Shown: positions 30,145 to 40,328, counted from the stretch's first letter. The stretch is DNA of 43,986 bases from Salinivirgaceae bacterium (GCA_027858735.1 JAQICC010000205.1:1-43986); one strand, 5' to 3'. The notes: a model not told the origin generated them from the letters alone. Made by a program: numbers and translations.

Positions 30145-32754
30145 ATGCTAAACCCAAAAATGGGTGTTTTTATGAGGCAAGTTATATTAACAGTCTTTTC
30201 CGTAATAAGCTTAGTGAATCTATTTGCTCAAGGCGTTGTTTCTATTGATGACTCTAATACCGATGGAGTTTTTGATTTATCAGGAGATGTTTTTTATTTA
30301 ATAGATACTGAAAGTCAATATTCTTTTGAGCAAGTTCTTAGTTCTGAGTTTGAAGAAAAATTTATACAAGCAAAAGATGCTGATTTTGCATACAAAAACA
30401 AGGTGCCAACTCAGTGGTATAAACTAAAAATTGATAATAATACCTCTCAGACTAAAGAGTTGGTTTTATCAATTGATAATCCTCTTATTGAGGATATCAC
30501 TTTTTTTAGTTCATTTGACTCTGCGTTTTATCATGCCGGCCTTGTTTATCCATTTAAGCAGCGTCAGGTTATTTTCAATAACTACTTGTTCAGAATAAAA
30601 GTATTACCCGGGCAAAAAGGGGTAGTTTGTTTTAATGTAAAAAAACAAGGAATTCCTGAATATTTGCCAATTTCATTAATGTCAGAAAAAACAGCTTTTG
30701 ACAAGCTTAGAATAAATGCTTTTGTTGAAGGTCTTTTTTATTGCATTTTCTTAATCTTTTTGCTTGTTGTGTTAGTACTATGGCAAACAGAAAAAAAGCG
30801 ATCGTACTTATGTTTATTCGCGTTTATTTTATTATTAGGTTTTTTAAGCTTGTGGCGTGATGGCTATTTATTTCAATTTGTTTGGCCTAATTCTCCGAAC
30901 TTGAATTATACTATGGGAAGAGTTATTCACTCTCTTCTTGTATTTTTTTTATTGCTATTTATAAATAATTTTTTGAAAGTAAAGAAAACCCATAAAGTAT
31001 TATCAAATATTGTTAAAATTTCATTAGTAGCAGCCTTATTGTTTTCCATTTCGCAATTCTTTCTACATCAGTATGGTATGTTTTATTATGGATACCGAGT
31101 TTTACTAGGTTTATTACTGATAATTTCTGCATGGAGTGTTTATGGAAGGCGAAAAGATAAAATTCAATATTTTAATCACTATATATTTGGTATTTCAATT
31201 ATAGTTGTTAATCTAATTGTATCAACGTTTATTTTAATACCGACATACGGAATTGGTTTTTATGATGCTCAAACAGCTACTTTTGCAACCATTTTATTTT
31301 TTCTGGCTATTGTTCATGTTTTTATTTCGAAATTTAAAAGCTCAAGGCTTGAGGTTATTGGATTAAATAAAAATTTAGAAGGCTTGGTTGTAAAAAGAAC
31401 AGCGGAATTAAATATGCAAAAAGAGGAGTTAAAAGCCCAACATGAAGAGCTTATTCAGCAGAAGGAAATATTGCAAACTCAGCGTGAAGAACTTAGAGCT
31501 AAAAAAGAACTATTAGAATTGAATAATGCTGAACTAGCCAAATTGTCGTTAGTTGCCAGTAAAACCGATAACTTAATTTATATTTGCTTGCCAAATGGTG
31601 AATTGGATTGGTTTAATACCTCGTTTAGTAATAAAATAGGTTTAACACTTGAAGAGTATCATAGAAGTAATTCTTTAAGTATTATCGATGTTAGTACCAA
31701 TAAAAATATTAAGCACGTTTTAAATACCTGTTTACGTGAAAAAATTGTGGTATCATATGAAACGAAGTTGGAGGAAGAAAACCAGCCAGGTAAATGGTAT
31801 CATACTACACTAACACCAATTCTAGATGATCGTGAGAATATTAGTTATTTAATAGCAATTGATACCGATATTACGCAATTAAAACATTTCGAAACTGAAA
31901 TAAATGAGCAAAGGAATGATGCTGAATTGCAGAAAAATCTAGCTATAAAACGAAAAGAAGAACTTGAGGAAAGGCAAATTGAAATTACTGATAGTATTAG
32001 ATATGCTAAAAGAATTCAAACTGGAATTATGCCAAAAGTTAAGCAAATTCAACGCGATTTTTATGATAGTTTTGTGCTTTTCTTACCTAAGGATATTGTT
32101 AGTGGTGATTTTTACTGGTATCACAGGATTAAAGATAAATATTTTATTGCAGCTGTTGATTGCACTGGTCATGGTGTGCCAGGTGCATTTATGTCAATCA
32201 TTGGAACGTACCTTTTAAATTCAATAATAATTAGCAATGAGGTTAGTGACCCCGCTGAAATATTAAAACAACTTAACAGAAAACTAAAAATTGCCCTTAA
32301 GGCCGATAGTAGATCAGAAACAAATGATGGAATGGATTTATCCATTGCAATAATTGATAAGAATCAAAATACTATCGAATTTGCCAGCGCATTGCGTCCA
32401 GTGTATTTATTTAACAGCGGAGACTTTATTGAAATTAAAGGAGATAAAATACCTATCACTAGTAGTATTTCAGGTATCACAATAAGTTCATTTACAACAC
32501 ATAGCTATCCGTTTAACGAAGGAGATATGTTTTACTTGTTTAGTGATGGTATTATTGATCAATTTGGTGGAAAACATGGTAAGAAGTTCCTAACAAAAAG
32601 ATTCAAACAAGTGCTTTTTGAAATTAATCCGCTTTCAATGAAAGAGCAAAAGGAGATTGTAAAAAAGGCATTTGATGATTGGCGGGGTGAGAGTGAGCAG
32701 GTTGATGATATTTTGGTTATGGGTATCCGAAATAAGCATTTACCATACAAGTAA
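30145..32754 (+). CDS. 7TMR-DISM sensor with PAS and SpoIIE-type PP2C phosphatase domains
   Basis: An 869-residue membrane signalling protein. Signal peptide MRQVILTVFSVISLVNLFAQ (an ATG at 30172 is an alternative start). Extracellular 7TMR-DISMED2 jelly roll at about 30-170 (WYKLKIDNNTSQTKELVLSI). Seven membrane helices (about 185-395). A Glu/Lys-rich coiled coil (EELKAQHEELIQQKE) and a PAS domain (about 460-585; LPNGELDWFNTSFSNKIG). Then a second coiled coil with SIRYAKRIQTGIMP and the SpoIIE phosphatase (about 650-865), with metal Asp residues in DIVSGDFYWY, AAVDCTGHGVPGAFMS and LFSDGIID. It probably dephosphorylates a Ser/Thr-phosphorylated partner such as an STAS protein in response to an outside signal. 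No partner is adjacent; the only STAS gene in the window is at 6.6-6.9 kb. Confidence 0.9.
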   Translation: MLNPKMGVFMRQVILTVFSVISLVNLFAQGVVSIDDSNTDGVFDLSGDVFYLIDTESQYSFEQVLSSEFEEKFIQAKDADFAYKNKVPTQWYKLKIDNNTSQTKELVLSIDNPLIEDITFFSSFDSAFYHAGLVYPFKQRQVIFNNYLFRIKVLPGQKGVVCFNVKKQGIPEYLPISLMSEKTAFDKLRINAFVEGLFYCIFLIFLLVVLVLWQTEKKRSYLCLFAFILLLGFLSLWRDGYLFQFVWPNSPNLNYTMGRVIHSLLVFFLLLFINNFLKVKKTHKVLSNIVKISLVAALLFSISQFFLHQYGMFYYGYRVLLGLLLIISAWSVYGRRKDKIQYFNHYIFGISIIVVNLIVSTFILIPTYGIGFYDAQTATFATILFFLAIVHVFISKFKSSRLEVIGLNKNLEGLVVKRTAELNMQKEELKAQHEELIQQKEILQTQREELRAKKELLELNNAELAKLSLVASKTDNLIYICLPNGELDWFNTSFSNKIGLTLEEYHRSNSLSIIDVSTNKNIKHVLNTCLREKIVVSYETKLEEENQPGKWYHTTLTPILDDRENISYLIAIDTDITQLKHFETEINEQRNDAELQKNLAIKRKEELEERQIEITDSIRYAKRIQTGIMPKVKQIQRDFYDSFVLFLPKDIVSGDFYWYHRIKDKYFIAAVDCTGHGVPGAFMSIIGTYLLNSIIISNEVSDPAEILKQLNRKLKIALKADSRSETNDGMDLSIAIIDKNQNTIEFASALRPVYLFNSGDFIEIKGDKIPITSSISGITISSFTTHSYPFNEGDMFYLFSDGIIDQFGGKHGKKFLTKRFKQVLFEINPLSMKEQKEIVKKAFDDWRGESEQVDDILVMGIRNKHLPYK

Positions 32755-32801
32755 AAGGCCTTTCCAAATCTTGGGTAAATAATATAGTAAGTGTACCTAT
32801 C

Positions 32802-33344
32802 TTATTCTATTTTCAACTCTCCAATCTCGTATTCTCTAAACATTTTTGAAAGTGTAGCCATAAACCTTGATAGTAGTGATGTTGAGTCTAAGGTTTCTTT
32901 AGTAATCTCGTGTTTTTTAAGCTTGAGTAAATACACCCCGTATATGGTGTTAATAATTGTTTCAACATCATTAATGTCATTTCCTTGCTTAGGCTTTAGA
33001 TCTTGAAGAATAGGTAGTATTTCCTTATACTTATTTAGGTATTCAGTGTAGTCTTTGTTTTTAAGCAGGTATAAATGAAAGTCAAACACTTCATTTATTT
33101 TATGAATAATGGTACTTAAATGGCCCGAAATATTAAGTTTTTCTTCCTCCATTAAATCGGTAAGGCCAAAATACCACTCCTTAATTTCATTTTTTGTATT
33201 CGCATCGGTTTGGTATTGAGCAACTAGATTCGATTCAATAATTGACTTGTTGAAATTGCAGGCACGTATCAAATCTTCAATTTGAAACATATATAAAAAG
33301 TACTCACCTATGTTTGTTTTTATTTTATCTTTTGCTACAAGCAT
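32802..33344 (-). CDS. DUF4924 family protein
   Basis: A 180-residue soluble, mostly helical protein with no signal peptide. The start (MLVAKDKIKTNIGEYFLYMFQIEDLIRACNF), WYFGLTDLMEEEKLNISGHL and FDFHLYLL agree with the DUF4924 family of Bacteroidota, whose function is not known. It ends 47 bases from the converging SpoIIE-type gene. Confidence 0.85.
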   Translation of the reverse strand: MLVAKDKIKTNIGEYFLYMFQIEDLIRACNFNKSIIESNLVAQYQTDANTKNEIKEWYFGLTDLMEEEKLNISGHLSTIIHKINEVFDFHLYLLKNKDYTEYLNKYKEILPILQDLKPKQGNDINDVETIINTIYGVYLLKLKKHEITKETLDSTSLLSRFMATLSKMFREYEIGELKIE

Positions 33345-33392
33345 GTCAGTTGATTTAAAAATACGAAGTTAGTTGAAAAATTTGAATGCTAA

Positions 33393-33441
33393 AATGCTTT
33401 AATAATTCAATATAATTTTTCAATTGAATTATTAAAGCATT
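33393..33441. terminator. Long perfect AT-rich stem-loop after the POT transporter
   Basis: AATGCTTTAATAATTCAA and its exact complement (18 pairs) around a 13-base loop, downstream of the minus-strand transporter gene and upstream of DUF4924. The stem is strong but the T-run on the minus strand is poor. Confidence 0.6.
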
Positions 33442-33479
33442 AAGAAATTAGCTGATTAGAGCATTTGCTACTACCGTTT

Positions 33480-35192
33480 CTATTGCTGTTTTGCCTGACT
33501 TTCGTTGTACACTTTTTTAAGCCAAGGTAATAATAGGGCAATTGCTGCAAATGCAACTAATGTTAGTAGGGCATTGGTTAAAAAGAAATTTGATTTTTTC
33601 TCGAACAAATCCCAAAGACCTGATAAGATACCAGAAAGTTTGTTGCCTATGGCAGTGGATAGGAACCAGCCACCCATCATTAATGCAGCAAGGCGCTTAG
33701 GTGCCATTTTTGAAACCAATGATAACCCCATCGGACTTAAGCAAAGTTCACCAAAGGTAATGATGCCATATACGCCAAATAACCATGCTACTGAGGCTTT
33801 GTCCAATCCGTTTTGAGAATACATTGCAGCCGCAACCATAATAAACCATGACAAGGCTGATATAAACATTCCTAGCGCAATTTTACCTGGGGTTGACACT
33901 TCTCGTCGTCGACGTGCCAAAAATGCAAAAAATGCCACAACAAGTGGTGTTAATAGAATTACAAATCCTGGGTTAATTGAAGCTTGCAGTTCTGTAGGCC
34001 ATAAATTTGATTTTCCATACTTATCAGATTCAGCTTTAATTTTTTCCCAATCTTCATCAGTAACGTCTCCTGGCTTTCCTTCTAAATTGCCTGCAGGTAA
34101 TTCTTCATTAAAATTATCATAATATGGATTAGGTCCTGTTTTAGTACCCAATTCCTCACCATGCAATCCTTGCAGTTTTATTTCGCGGGGTACAGTGGAA
34201 ACTTCTTCGGTTTTAGCAATGGTGTTAATCACACTTTCTGTCACCTCTTTTACTTCACGATTTGTATTGTATTTTGCCCAATACGTTAACGCAGAACCAT
34301 TTTGATGGAATACTGCCCAAAAGATTATTACGACTCCAAAAATTGTAAGTAAAGCCGCAATAGGACCTTTTTCGTCTTTCGAGGCATTGCGCACCATATT
34401 CACAAAGTAAATTATTAGTGGAATACAGAAGAATATAAAAGCATCGGTTGAATCGCCACCAAAAATATTTCCAGGAATTATCCACCCAATTACAGCGGCA
34501 GTAAGTGCAGGTAAAAACATAGTAGTAAGTATTTTGCTCATAGGCATGTCTTCAGGTTGAAGAGGAGTGATGACATCAACCTCTTTAATTTCTGGAACTT
34601 TATAATTGCCATAAGCAAACCATAATACGCCAAGTATCATGCCCAAGCCTGCAGCTGCAAATGCCCAACCCCAGCCATAGGTTAAACGCAGGTAGGCGGC
34701 AGCAAAATTACATACAAAGGCACCAATGTTAATACCCATGTAAAAAATATTGTATCCGCTATCTTTAAGCTTAATATATTCAGGTTTTTCGTAAAGTTTA
34801 CCTAAAAGAACTGAAACATTAGGTTTAAACATTCCATTACCAATAATAATGAGTAATAATGCCGAATAGAATGCAAGCATACTATTGGGTATGGCTAAGC
34901 AGAAATAACCTGCAGCCATAAATAAACCTCCAATGTAAATCGATTTTCTATAGCCCAGAAAACGATCGGCAATTAAACCACCGAAAAATGGAGTTAAATA
35001 AACCAAAGCGAGGTAAGTACCATAAATATCGGCAGCTCCCATGTTACTCATACCCAATCCGGGAAATGTTGCAGATTCAGGAGCTATCATGTATAAGGTG
35101 AAAATTCCTAACATAAGATAGTATCCAAAACGCTCCCACATTTCTGTAAAAAAGAGAACCATCAGTCCTCTTGGATGCTTGTTTTTAGCCAT
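33480..35192 (-). CDS. POT/PTR-family proton-dependent peptide transporter
   Basis: A 570-residue major-facilitator protein with about 12-14 membrane helices. The proton-coupling ExxERFGYY motif is in FFTEMWERFGYYLML, LTPFFGGLIADRFLGYRKSI follows helix 2, and NIFYMGINIGAF is the PTR2 signature. It imports di- and tripeptides with protons. An extra hydrophilic loop between about residues 310 and 400 (rich in Glu, Lys and Asn, containing NPYYDNFNEELPAG) interrupts the C-terminal half, as in other Bacteroidota members. A possible promoter lies upstream (CAAATATA at 35233-35240, reading TATATTTG on this strand). Confidence 0.94.
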   Translation of the reverse strand: MAKNKHPRGLMVLFFTEMWERFGYYLMLGIFTLYMIAPESATFPGLGMSNMGAADIYGTYLALVYLTPFFGGLIADRFLGYRKSIYIGGLFMAAGYFCLAIPNSMLAFYSALLLIIIGNGMFKPNVSVLLGKLYEKPEYIKLKDSGYNIFYMGINIGAFVCNFAAAYLRLTYGWGWAFAAAGLGMILGVLWFAYGNYKVPEIKEVDVITPLQPEDMPMSKILTTMFLPALTAAVIGWIIPGNIFGGDSTDAFIFFCIPLIIYFVNMVRNASKDEKGPIAALLTIFGVVIIFWAVFHQNGSALTYWAKYNTNREVKEVTESVINTIAKTEEVSTVPREIKLQGLHGEELGTKTGPNPYYDNFNEELPAGNLEGKPGDVTDEDWEKIKAESDKYGKSNLWPTELQASINPGFVILLTPLVVAFFAFLARRRREVSTPGKIALGMFISALSWFIMVAAAMYSQNGLDKASVAWLFGVYGIITFGELCLSPMGLSLVSKMAPKRLAALMMGGWFLSTAIGNKLSGILSGLWDLFEKKSNFFLTNALLTLVAFAAIALLLPWLKKVYNESQAKQQ

Positions 35193-35232
35193 AATATTTC
35201 TGTTTAATTTTTACATTAGTTTTGTATAATAG

Positions 35233-35261
35233 CAAATATAGAAATCTTTTTCATGTACAAA
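35233..35261 (-). promoter_or_regulatory. Possible promoter of the POT transporter gene
   Basis: On the minus strand TTTG (35261-35258), a 17-base spacer and TATATTTG (35240-35233). The spacer is slightly shorter than the 19-base norm. Confidence 0.45.
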
Positions 35262-35381
35262 GGGTGAGAAAACCTATTGCAGAACATTTTGATATTAAAT
35301 TTTACTAATTCCGAAGAATAGGTTAAATTTATAGAAGAGTGCTTTTAGCTATATATATATAAGTTCGAAATTATAACTCCT

Positions 35382-36896
35382 ATGAAGATACTGAATACGC
35401 AACAAATTAGAGACTGGGATGCCTATACCATAATTAATGAACCCATTTTAGATATTGATTTAATGGAGCGGGCGGCACAAAGATTATTTGCTTGGATAAA
35501 AGAAAAGCATACAGGAGAAGAATCGTTTTTGATTTTTGCCGGACCTGGAAATAATGGGGGTGATGCTCTTGCATTAGCTCGAATTTTATACCATGCGGGA
35601 TATCAGAATACGCGAGTTGTAATGCTGAAAATTGGAGCTAAACTTTCAGACGAATGTTTTAAAAATTTAAATAGCTTAGAGGCCGTTCGTAAAGTTGAAA
35701 TACTATATTGCAACGAAGGCGATTGCATGCCGGAAATTACCTCAGAGGATATTGTAATAGATGGTATATTCGGATCGGGCATAACTCGTGCTATTACAGG
35801 CTATTGGGCTAAAGTGGTTGAACATATTAATAGGAACTCATTCGAAACAGTATCAATTGATTTTCCGTCGGGTTTATATGGCGAAGATAATTTGAACAAC
35901 GAGGGAGCGAAAATTGAGGCCCAAATAACATTAACATTTCAGTTTCCGAATTTGGCTTTCTTTTTTGCCGACAATCTGCCTTATTTTGGCAAATGGTTTG
36001 TGCTCGATATAGGACTGCATCCAGATTTTATGAATGAAATTGATGTACATTATTTTTTAACAGAAAAAAATGATGTGCAAGCACTTATAAAGCAACGCAA
36101 GACTTTTGGACATAAGGGAACTTATGGCCATGGGTTTTTAATTGCCGGTAGCTATCAAAAAACAGGAGCGGCGGTTTTGGCTGCTAAAGCATGTCTACGT
36201 TCAGGAGTAGGTTTAGTAACTGTTCACGTACCGGAAACGGGTAGAGAAATTTTGCAAACGGCAGTGCCCGAAGCTATGGTGTGTATTGATGAAACTGAAA
36301 TGAATTTTTGCGGCGCAGAAATTCTACAAAGATATTCTGCCGTAGGAATTGGGCCTGGAATTGGCACTAAGCAATCGATGCAGAATGCTTTAAAGAGACT
36401 ATTGGATAACAATTCAAAGCCTTTAGTCATAGATGCAGATGCCTTAAATATTTTATCGGAAAATAGAGATTGGTTAAGATTGCTTCCTCCAAATGCAATT
36501 TTAACTCCCCATGTGGGTGAGTTCGATAGGTTAACACATAATCATGACACTTCGTTTGAACGATACAAAACACAGCTGGAGTTTTCAAAAAAGTATAATG
36601 TATTAATAGTATTAAAGGGAGCCTATACCTGCATAAGCGATTCGGTTGGTAATGCGCATTTTAATTCAAGCGGAAATCCAGGAATGGCCACTGCAGGTAG
36701 TGGCGATGTATTAACAGGAATTATATTATCTTTGCTAGCACAAGGCTATAAACCACTTGATGCTGCAAGAGCAGGAGTTTTTTTGCATGGTTTAGCGGGC
36801 GATTTGGCAGCTGAACAATTAGGATTTGAAGCATTAATTGCATCAGATATAATTAATAACTTGGGTTTAGCGTTTAAAAAGGTAAAAAAGGAATAA
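35382..36896 (+). CDS. nnr: Bifunctional NAD(P)H-hydrate epimerase / ADP-dependent dehydratase
   Basis: Repairs hydrated NAD(P)H. The N-terminal YjeF-type epimerase (about 1-215) has MKILNTQQIRDWDAYTI, LIFAGPGNNGGDALALARIL and DGIFGSGITR with VSIDFPSGLYGE. The C-terminal ribokinase-like dehydratase (about 225-504) has KGTYGHGFLIAGS, GIGPGIGT, LVIDADALN, ILTPHVGEFDRL and the nucleotide-site GNPGMATAGSGDVLTGII. Both active sites look complete and the 504-residue length is standard. The DUF4831 gene follows after 13 bases. Confidence 0.95.
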   Translation: MKILNTQQIRDWDAYTIINEPILDIDLMERAAQRLFAWIKEKHTGEESFLIFAGPGNNGGDALALARILYHAGYQNTRVVMLKIGAKLSDECFKNLNSLEAVRKVEILYCNEGDCMPEITSEDIVIDGIFGSGITRAITGYWAKVVEHINRNSFETVSIDFPSGLYGEDNLNNEGAKIEAQITLTFQFPNLAFFFADNLPYFGKWFVLDIGLHPDFMNEIDVHYFLTEKNDVQALIKQRKTFGHKGTYGHGFLIAGSYQKTGAAVLAAKACLRSGVGLVTVHVPETGREILQTAVPEAMVCIDETEMNFCGAEILQRYSAVGIGPGIGTKQSMQNALKRLLDNNSKPLVIDADALNILSENRDWLRLLPPNAILTPHVGEFDRLTHNHDTSFERYKTQLEFSKKYNVLIVLKGAYTCISDSVGNAHFNSSGNPGMATAGSGDVLTGIILSLLAQGYKPLDAARAGVFLHGLAGDLAAEQLGFEALIASDIINNLGLAFKKVKKE

Positions 36897-36909
36897 AGAC
36901 TTGAATTAA

Positions 36910-38121
36910 ATGACACGTTTAGCATTATTAACCATTTATTCGCTATTAGTTATACAAGTATTAGCGCAAAAAGAGGATGAACTTAATTGCGAGGTTAGGC
37001 CGGTAACATCTAAGCTATCAGTTAGTGGAAATCAAATTTTTTATGCATTGCCTAAGAATACGCTCAGAATTGAAGTTGAGGTGGAGCGGGTTACTCTATT
37101 TGAAGGGCCGTATAAAGAGTATGCAGCAAAATATTTAAATATAAGCGAAGGGGTAATACAAGCCGACGATGAATTTTATTCCATTACATCAGCTAAATTC
37201 CATAGATTAAGTCAAGCCGATTCTTCAAAATTCTATGCAGTGACATGTACAAATCTGTATGGATTCCCAATGTTGCAACTAAATTCAGACGGGGTAATAA
37301 TAGGATGCAATTCTCTTGCAACAGAAGGATATTCCACGCTTACTTGTCCCTTACTAAATCCGGTGCCAGAGGCTGATGAATATATATTTACCGATTTGGG
37401 AATAAAACCGTTTTTATTTGAGAAAACCCAGACGCTTTATAAAACTGTTGCAACGGATACTACGCCCACAAGAGTATCCTATACCGAAACAAAGCAAATT
37501 GAAACAACAACCGAAATGAATGCAGAAGCTGCCGCTTCGTTTATTAGGAAACTGAGAAAGCGACGGTTTAAATTAATTTATGGAGATAAAGAGGAAGTTG
37601 TGAATATTGGGGGCGGTGAAGTTGCCCAAATGATCAAGGAACTTGAAAAACTAGAACAACGCTATATTAACCTTTTTATAGGAAAAACAGTTCGCAATTC
37701 ATTTACCTATTATTTTGATTTTGAACCCGATGAGCAAAGCGTTGCCGAACAACAAATTGTTGGTTGGTTTTCACGTAAAAAAGGCTTGGAAATTGATAAA
37801 CCCGATATGCGCAAAACCGATTTTAAACCATTAATTATTTTTTCAAACTTAATTGGTAAAGTACCTCGATCGCAAATACAAATTATGGATCAATCGCAGA
37901 AAACTCCTACTGCCATTAAGTATGGTTTGTTTTATAGAATTCCGGGTAGAATAGATGTGACATTGAAATATACCAATCGGGTGTTGGCTCGCCAAGAGTG
38001 GGAAATTGCTCAAAAAGGACAGATTGTACCCTTACCTGTTTCGTATTTAAATAACCAAAATTATTCCATTGAGTTTTACCCTGAAACCGGGGGTCTAAAA
38101 AGAATTTACTTAAAAGACTAA
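36910..38121 (+). CDS. DUF4831 family exported protein
   Basis: A 403-residue protein with a signal peptide (MTRLALLTIYSLLVIQVLAQ), so it is periplasmic or outer-membrane facing. The N-terminal part (IFYALPKNTLRIEVEVERV, GPYKEYAAKYLNI) and the later LRKRRFKLIYGD and ALEKLEQRYINLFIGK-like region (KELEKLEQRYINLFIG) match the DUF4831 family of Bacteroidota, which has no established function. It is co-directional with and close to the NAD(P)HX repair gene. Confidence 0.82.
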   Translation: MTRLALLTIYSLLVIQVLAQKEDELNCEVRPVTSKLSVSGNQIFYALPKNTLRIEVEVERVTLFEGPYKEYAAKYLNISEGVIQADDEFYSITSAKFHRLSQADSSKFYAVTCTNLYGFPMLQLNSDGVIIGCNSLATEGYSTLTCPLLNPVPEADEYIFTDLGIKPFLFEKTQTLYKTVATDTTPTRVSYTETKQIETTTEMNAEAAASFIRKLRKRRFKLIYGDKEEVVNIGGGEVAQMIKELEKLEQRYINLFIGKTVRNSFTYYFDFEPDEQSVAEQQIVGWFSRKKGLEIDKPDMRKTDFKPLIIFSNLIGKVPRSQIQIMDQSQKTPTAIKYGLFYRIPGRIDVTLKYTNRVLARQEWEIAQKGQIVPLPVSYLNNQNYSIEFYPETGGLKRIYLKD

Positions 38122-38268
38122 TTTAAAATCGTTCTAAACTTCCCAAGCCGTCATTGTAAACATCAATAATACAGCACATTAAAAAGATTTAAATAAATGT
38201 AATTGCACAAAATCTACAATTGTATGCAATTTGAAACTTATCAAGGGCTCTTCTTTCATAGAAAATTT

Positions 38269-38276
38269 TATCTTTG
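38269..38276 (+). promoter_or_regulatory. Possible -7 box of the etfB-etfA-acyl-CoA dehydrogenase operon
   Basis: TATCTTTG fits TANNTTTG, 88 bases before the etfB ATG; no TTTG at the right distance upstream. The remainder of the 242-base gap shows nothing recognisable. Confidence 0.4.
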
Positions 38277-38363
38277 CTCCCTTTCTGCTAAAATCGAGTT
38301 GTTAAAAATCGATTTTTTGCTTAAAATAATAACTTGAAAATAACTTTTATATAAAAATAAACT

Positions 38364-39239
38364 ATGAAAGGATTAAGAATCGTTGTTCTGGCTAAACAGG
38401 TACCCGATACTCGAAATGTGGGTAAAGATGCCATGAAAGCCGACGGAACAGTTAACAGAGCTGCTCTACCAGCCATTTTCAACCCAGAAGACCTGAACGC
38501 TCTTGAGCAGGCATTAAGAATTAAGGATAAATATCCGGGAACGATTGTAACCATTTTAACAATGGGGCCAGGAAGAGCTGCAGAGGTTGTACGTGAAGGT
38601 ATGTACCGTGGAGCTGATGGTGGATATTTATTAACAGATAGAGCTTTTGCCGGATCGGACACACTAGCTACATCCTATGCCATATCTTGTGCAATTAAAA
38701 AAATAGGTTGCGATATTGTAATTGCAGGTCGTCAGGCTATTGATGGGGATACTGCACAGGTTGGACCTCAGGTGGCTGAGAAGCTAGGTTTGCCACAGGT
38801 AACCTATGCTGAGGATGTACAGAAAATTGAAAAAAACTTTGTTATAATTAAGCGAAGATTAGAGCGCGGTGTTGAACTTGTTTCTACTCCAATTCCATGT
38901 GTAATTACTGTTAATGCAACAGCTCCAGAAAGTCGTGTGCGTAATGCAAAAGCTTTAATGAAGTTTAAACATGCCAAAACCATTACTGAACTTCAAGGTG
39001 CCGACGAAGATTACATTAAAATGCACGATGATCGTCCCTACCTTAGAATTGAAGAACTTAGCGTTGCCGATGTTGAAGCTGATACTAAATGGTTAGGTTT
39101 ATCGGGATCTCCAACAAAAGTAAAAACCATTCAGAATGTGGTATTTGCTGCTAAAGAGGCAAAGCGCTTAACATCAGATAAAGAAGAAATTAACGCTTTA
39201 ATGAATGAACTGCTTGCTAACCATACGTTAGGTAACTAG
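38364..39239 (+). CDS. etfB: Electron transfer flavoprotein beta subunit
   Basis: A 291-residue EtfB that binds AMP and pairs with EtfA to take electrons from acyl-CoA dehydrogenases. Recognisable segments: KGLRIVVLAKQVPDTRNVG, NPEDLNALEQALRIKD, VTILTMGPGRAAEVVREGMYRGADGGYLL, IVIAGRQAIDGDTAQVGPQVAEKLGLP, and the C-terminal LGLSGSPTKVKTIQNV. It opens a three-gene operon with etfA (31-base gap) and an acyl-CoA dehydrogenase (38-base gap). Confidence 0.96.
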   Translation: MKGLRIVVLAKQVPDTRNVGKDAMKADGTVNRAALPAIFNPEDLNALEQALRIKDKYPGTIVTILTMGPGRAAEVVREGMYRGADGGYLLTDRAFAGSDTLATSYAISCAIKKIGCDIVIAGRQAIDGDTAQVGPQVAEKLGLPQVTYAEDVQKIEKNFVIIKRRLERGVELVSTPIPCVITVNATAPESRVRNAKALMKFKHAKTITELQGADEDYIKMHDDRPYLRIEELSVADVEADTKWLGLSGSPTKVKTIQNVVFAAKEAKRLTSDKEEINALMNELLANHTLGN

Positions 39240-39270
39240 TTTCAGGGTTTAACTTAAAAAATATTCGAAA

Positions 39271-40290
39271 ATGAACAATGTATTTGTTTTTTGTGAGATA
39301 GATGAAGGAAAAGTTGCTGACGTAAGTCAGGAACTTCTTACAAAAGGGCGCTCATTGGCCAATGAGTTAAAATGTGACCTTGAAGCTGTAATTTTAGGTC
39401 ATAAAATAAAAAATATTGAGAAAGATATCGCTCCTTATGGTGCCGATGTTGTACATATTGCTGATGATAAAAGATTAGAGTTTTTCTTAACCCTGCCTTT
39501 TGCATCAATAATAATTGATTTATTTACTAAAGAAAAACCACAGATTGCACTTTTTGGCGCAAGTACTGTTGGGCGTGATTTAGCACCACGAGTATCGTCC
39601 GCTTTATTTAGTGGATTAACTGCTGACTGCACTAGTTTGGTAATTGGCGATCATGAAGATAAAAAAGCAGGAAAAAAATATGATAATTTATTATATCAAA
39701 TTCGTCCTGCTTTTGGTGGTAACATTATTGCTACTATTATTAACCCCGACTGTCGACCACAAATGGCAACAGTACGTGAGGGTGTAATGAAAAAAGAGAT
39801 TTACAAAGAAGATCATAAGTGTAAGGTTAAAACTATTGAAGTAGGTAGTATATTAACAGATGCTGATGATGCTGTAAAAATTATTGAACGTCATATTGAA
39901 CCACGCAAAATTGATATTAAAAAATCGCAGATTATTGTGTCGGGGGGGTATGGTGTTGGCTCAAAAGAAAACTTTGATAAATTATTTGAATTAGCCGAAG
40001 TTATTGGTGGCGAAGTAGGTGCTTCACGTGCTGCTGTCGATTCTGGTTTTGTTGATCATGCTCGTCAGGTAGGTCAAACAGGCGTTACCGTTCGTCCAAA
40101 GCTTTATATTGCTTGTGGTATTTCAGGTCAGGTGCAACATACTGCAGGTATGGAAGAATCGGCTATGATTATTGCAATTAATACCGATCCTAGTGCACCC
40201 ATTAATAAAATTGCTGATTACGTAATTGAAGGTGATGTGGGTGTGGTAATTCCTAGAATGATTGAAGCTTATAGAAAGAACTCTAAATAG
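39271..40290 (+). CDS. etfA: Electron transfer flavoprotein alpha subunit
   Basis: A 339-residue EtfA carrying the FAD. The N-terminal part resembles EtfB (NVFVFCEIDEGKVADVSQELL, IALFGASTVGRDLAPRVSS). The C-terminal FAD domain has IIVSGGYGVGSKENF, GASRAAVDSGFVDHARQVGQTG, then KLYIACGISGQVQHTAGM and INTDPSAPI. All usual FAD-contact motifs are present. It works with the etfB product upstream and the dehydrogenase downstream. Confidence 0.97.
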   Translation: MNNVFVFCEIDEGKVADVSQELLTKGRSLANELKCDLEAVILGHKIKNIEKDIAPYGADVVHIADDKRLEFFLTLPFASIIIDLFTKEKPQIALFGASTVGRDLAPRVSSALFSGLTADCTSLVIGDHEDKKAGKKYDNLLYQIRPAFGGNIIATIINPDCRPQMATVREGVMKKEIYKEDHKCKVKTIEVGSILTDADDAVKIIERHIEPRKIDIKKSQIIVSGGYGVGSKENFDKLFELAEVIGGEVGASRAAVDSGFVDHARQVGQTGVTVRPKLYIACGISGQVQHTAGMEESAMIIAINTDPSAPINKIADYVIEGDVGVVIPRMIEAYRKNSK

Positions 40291-40328
40291 TTCTTTGAGC
40301 ATTTATTAATCAATTAAAAAGTTGAAAA

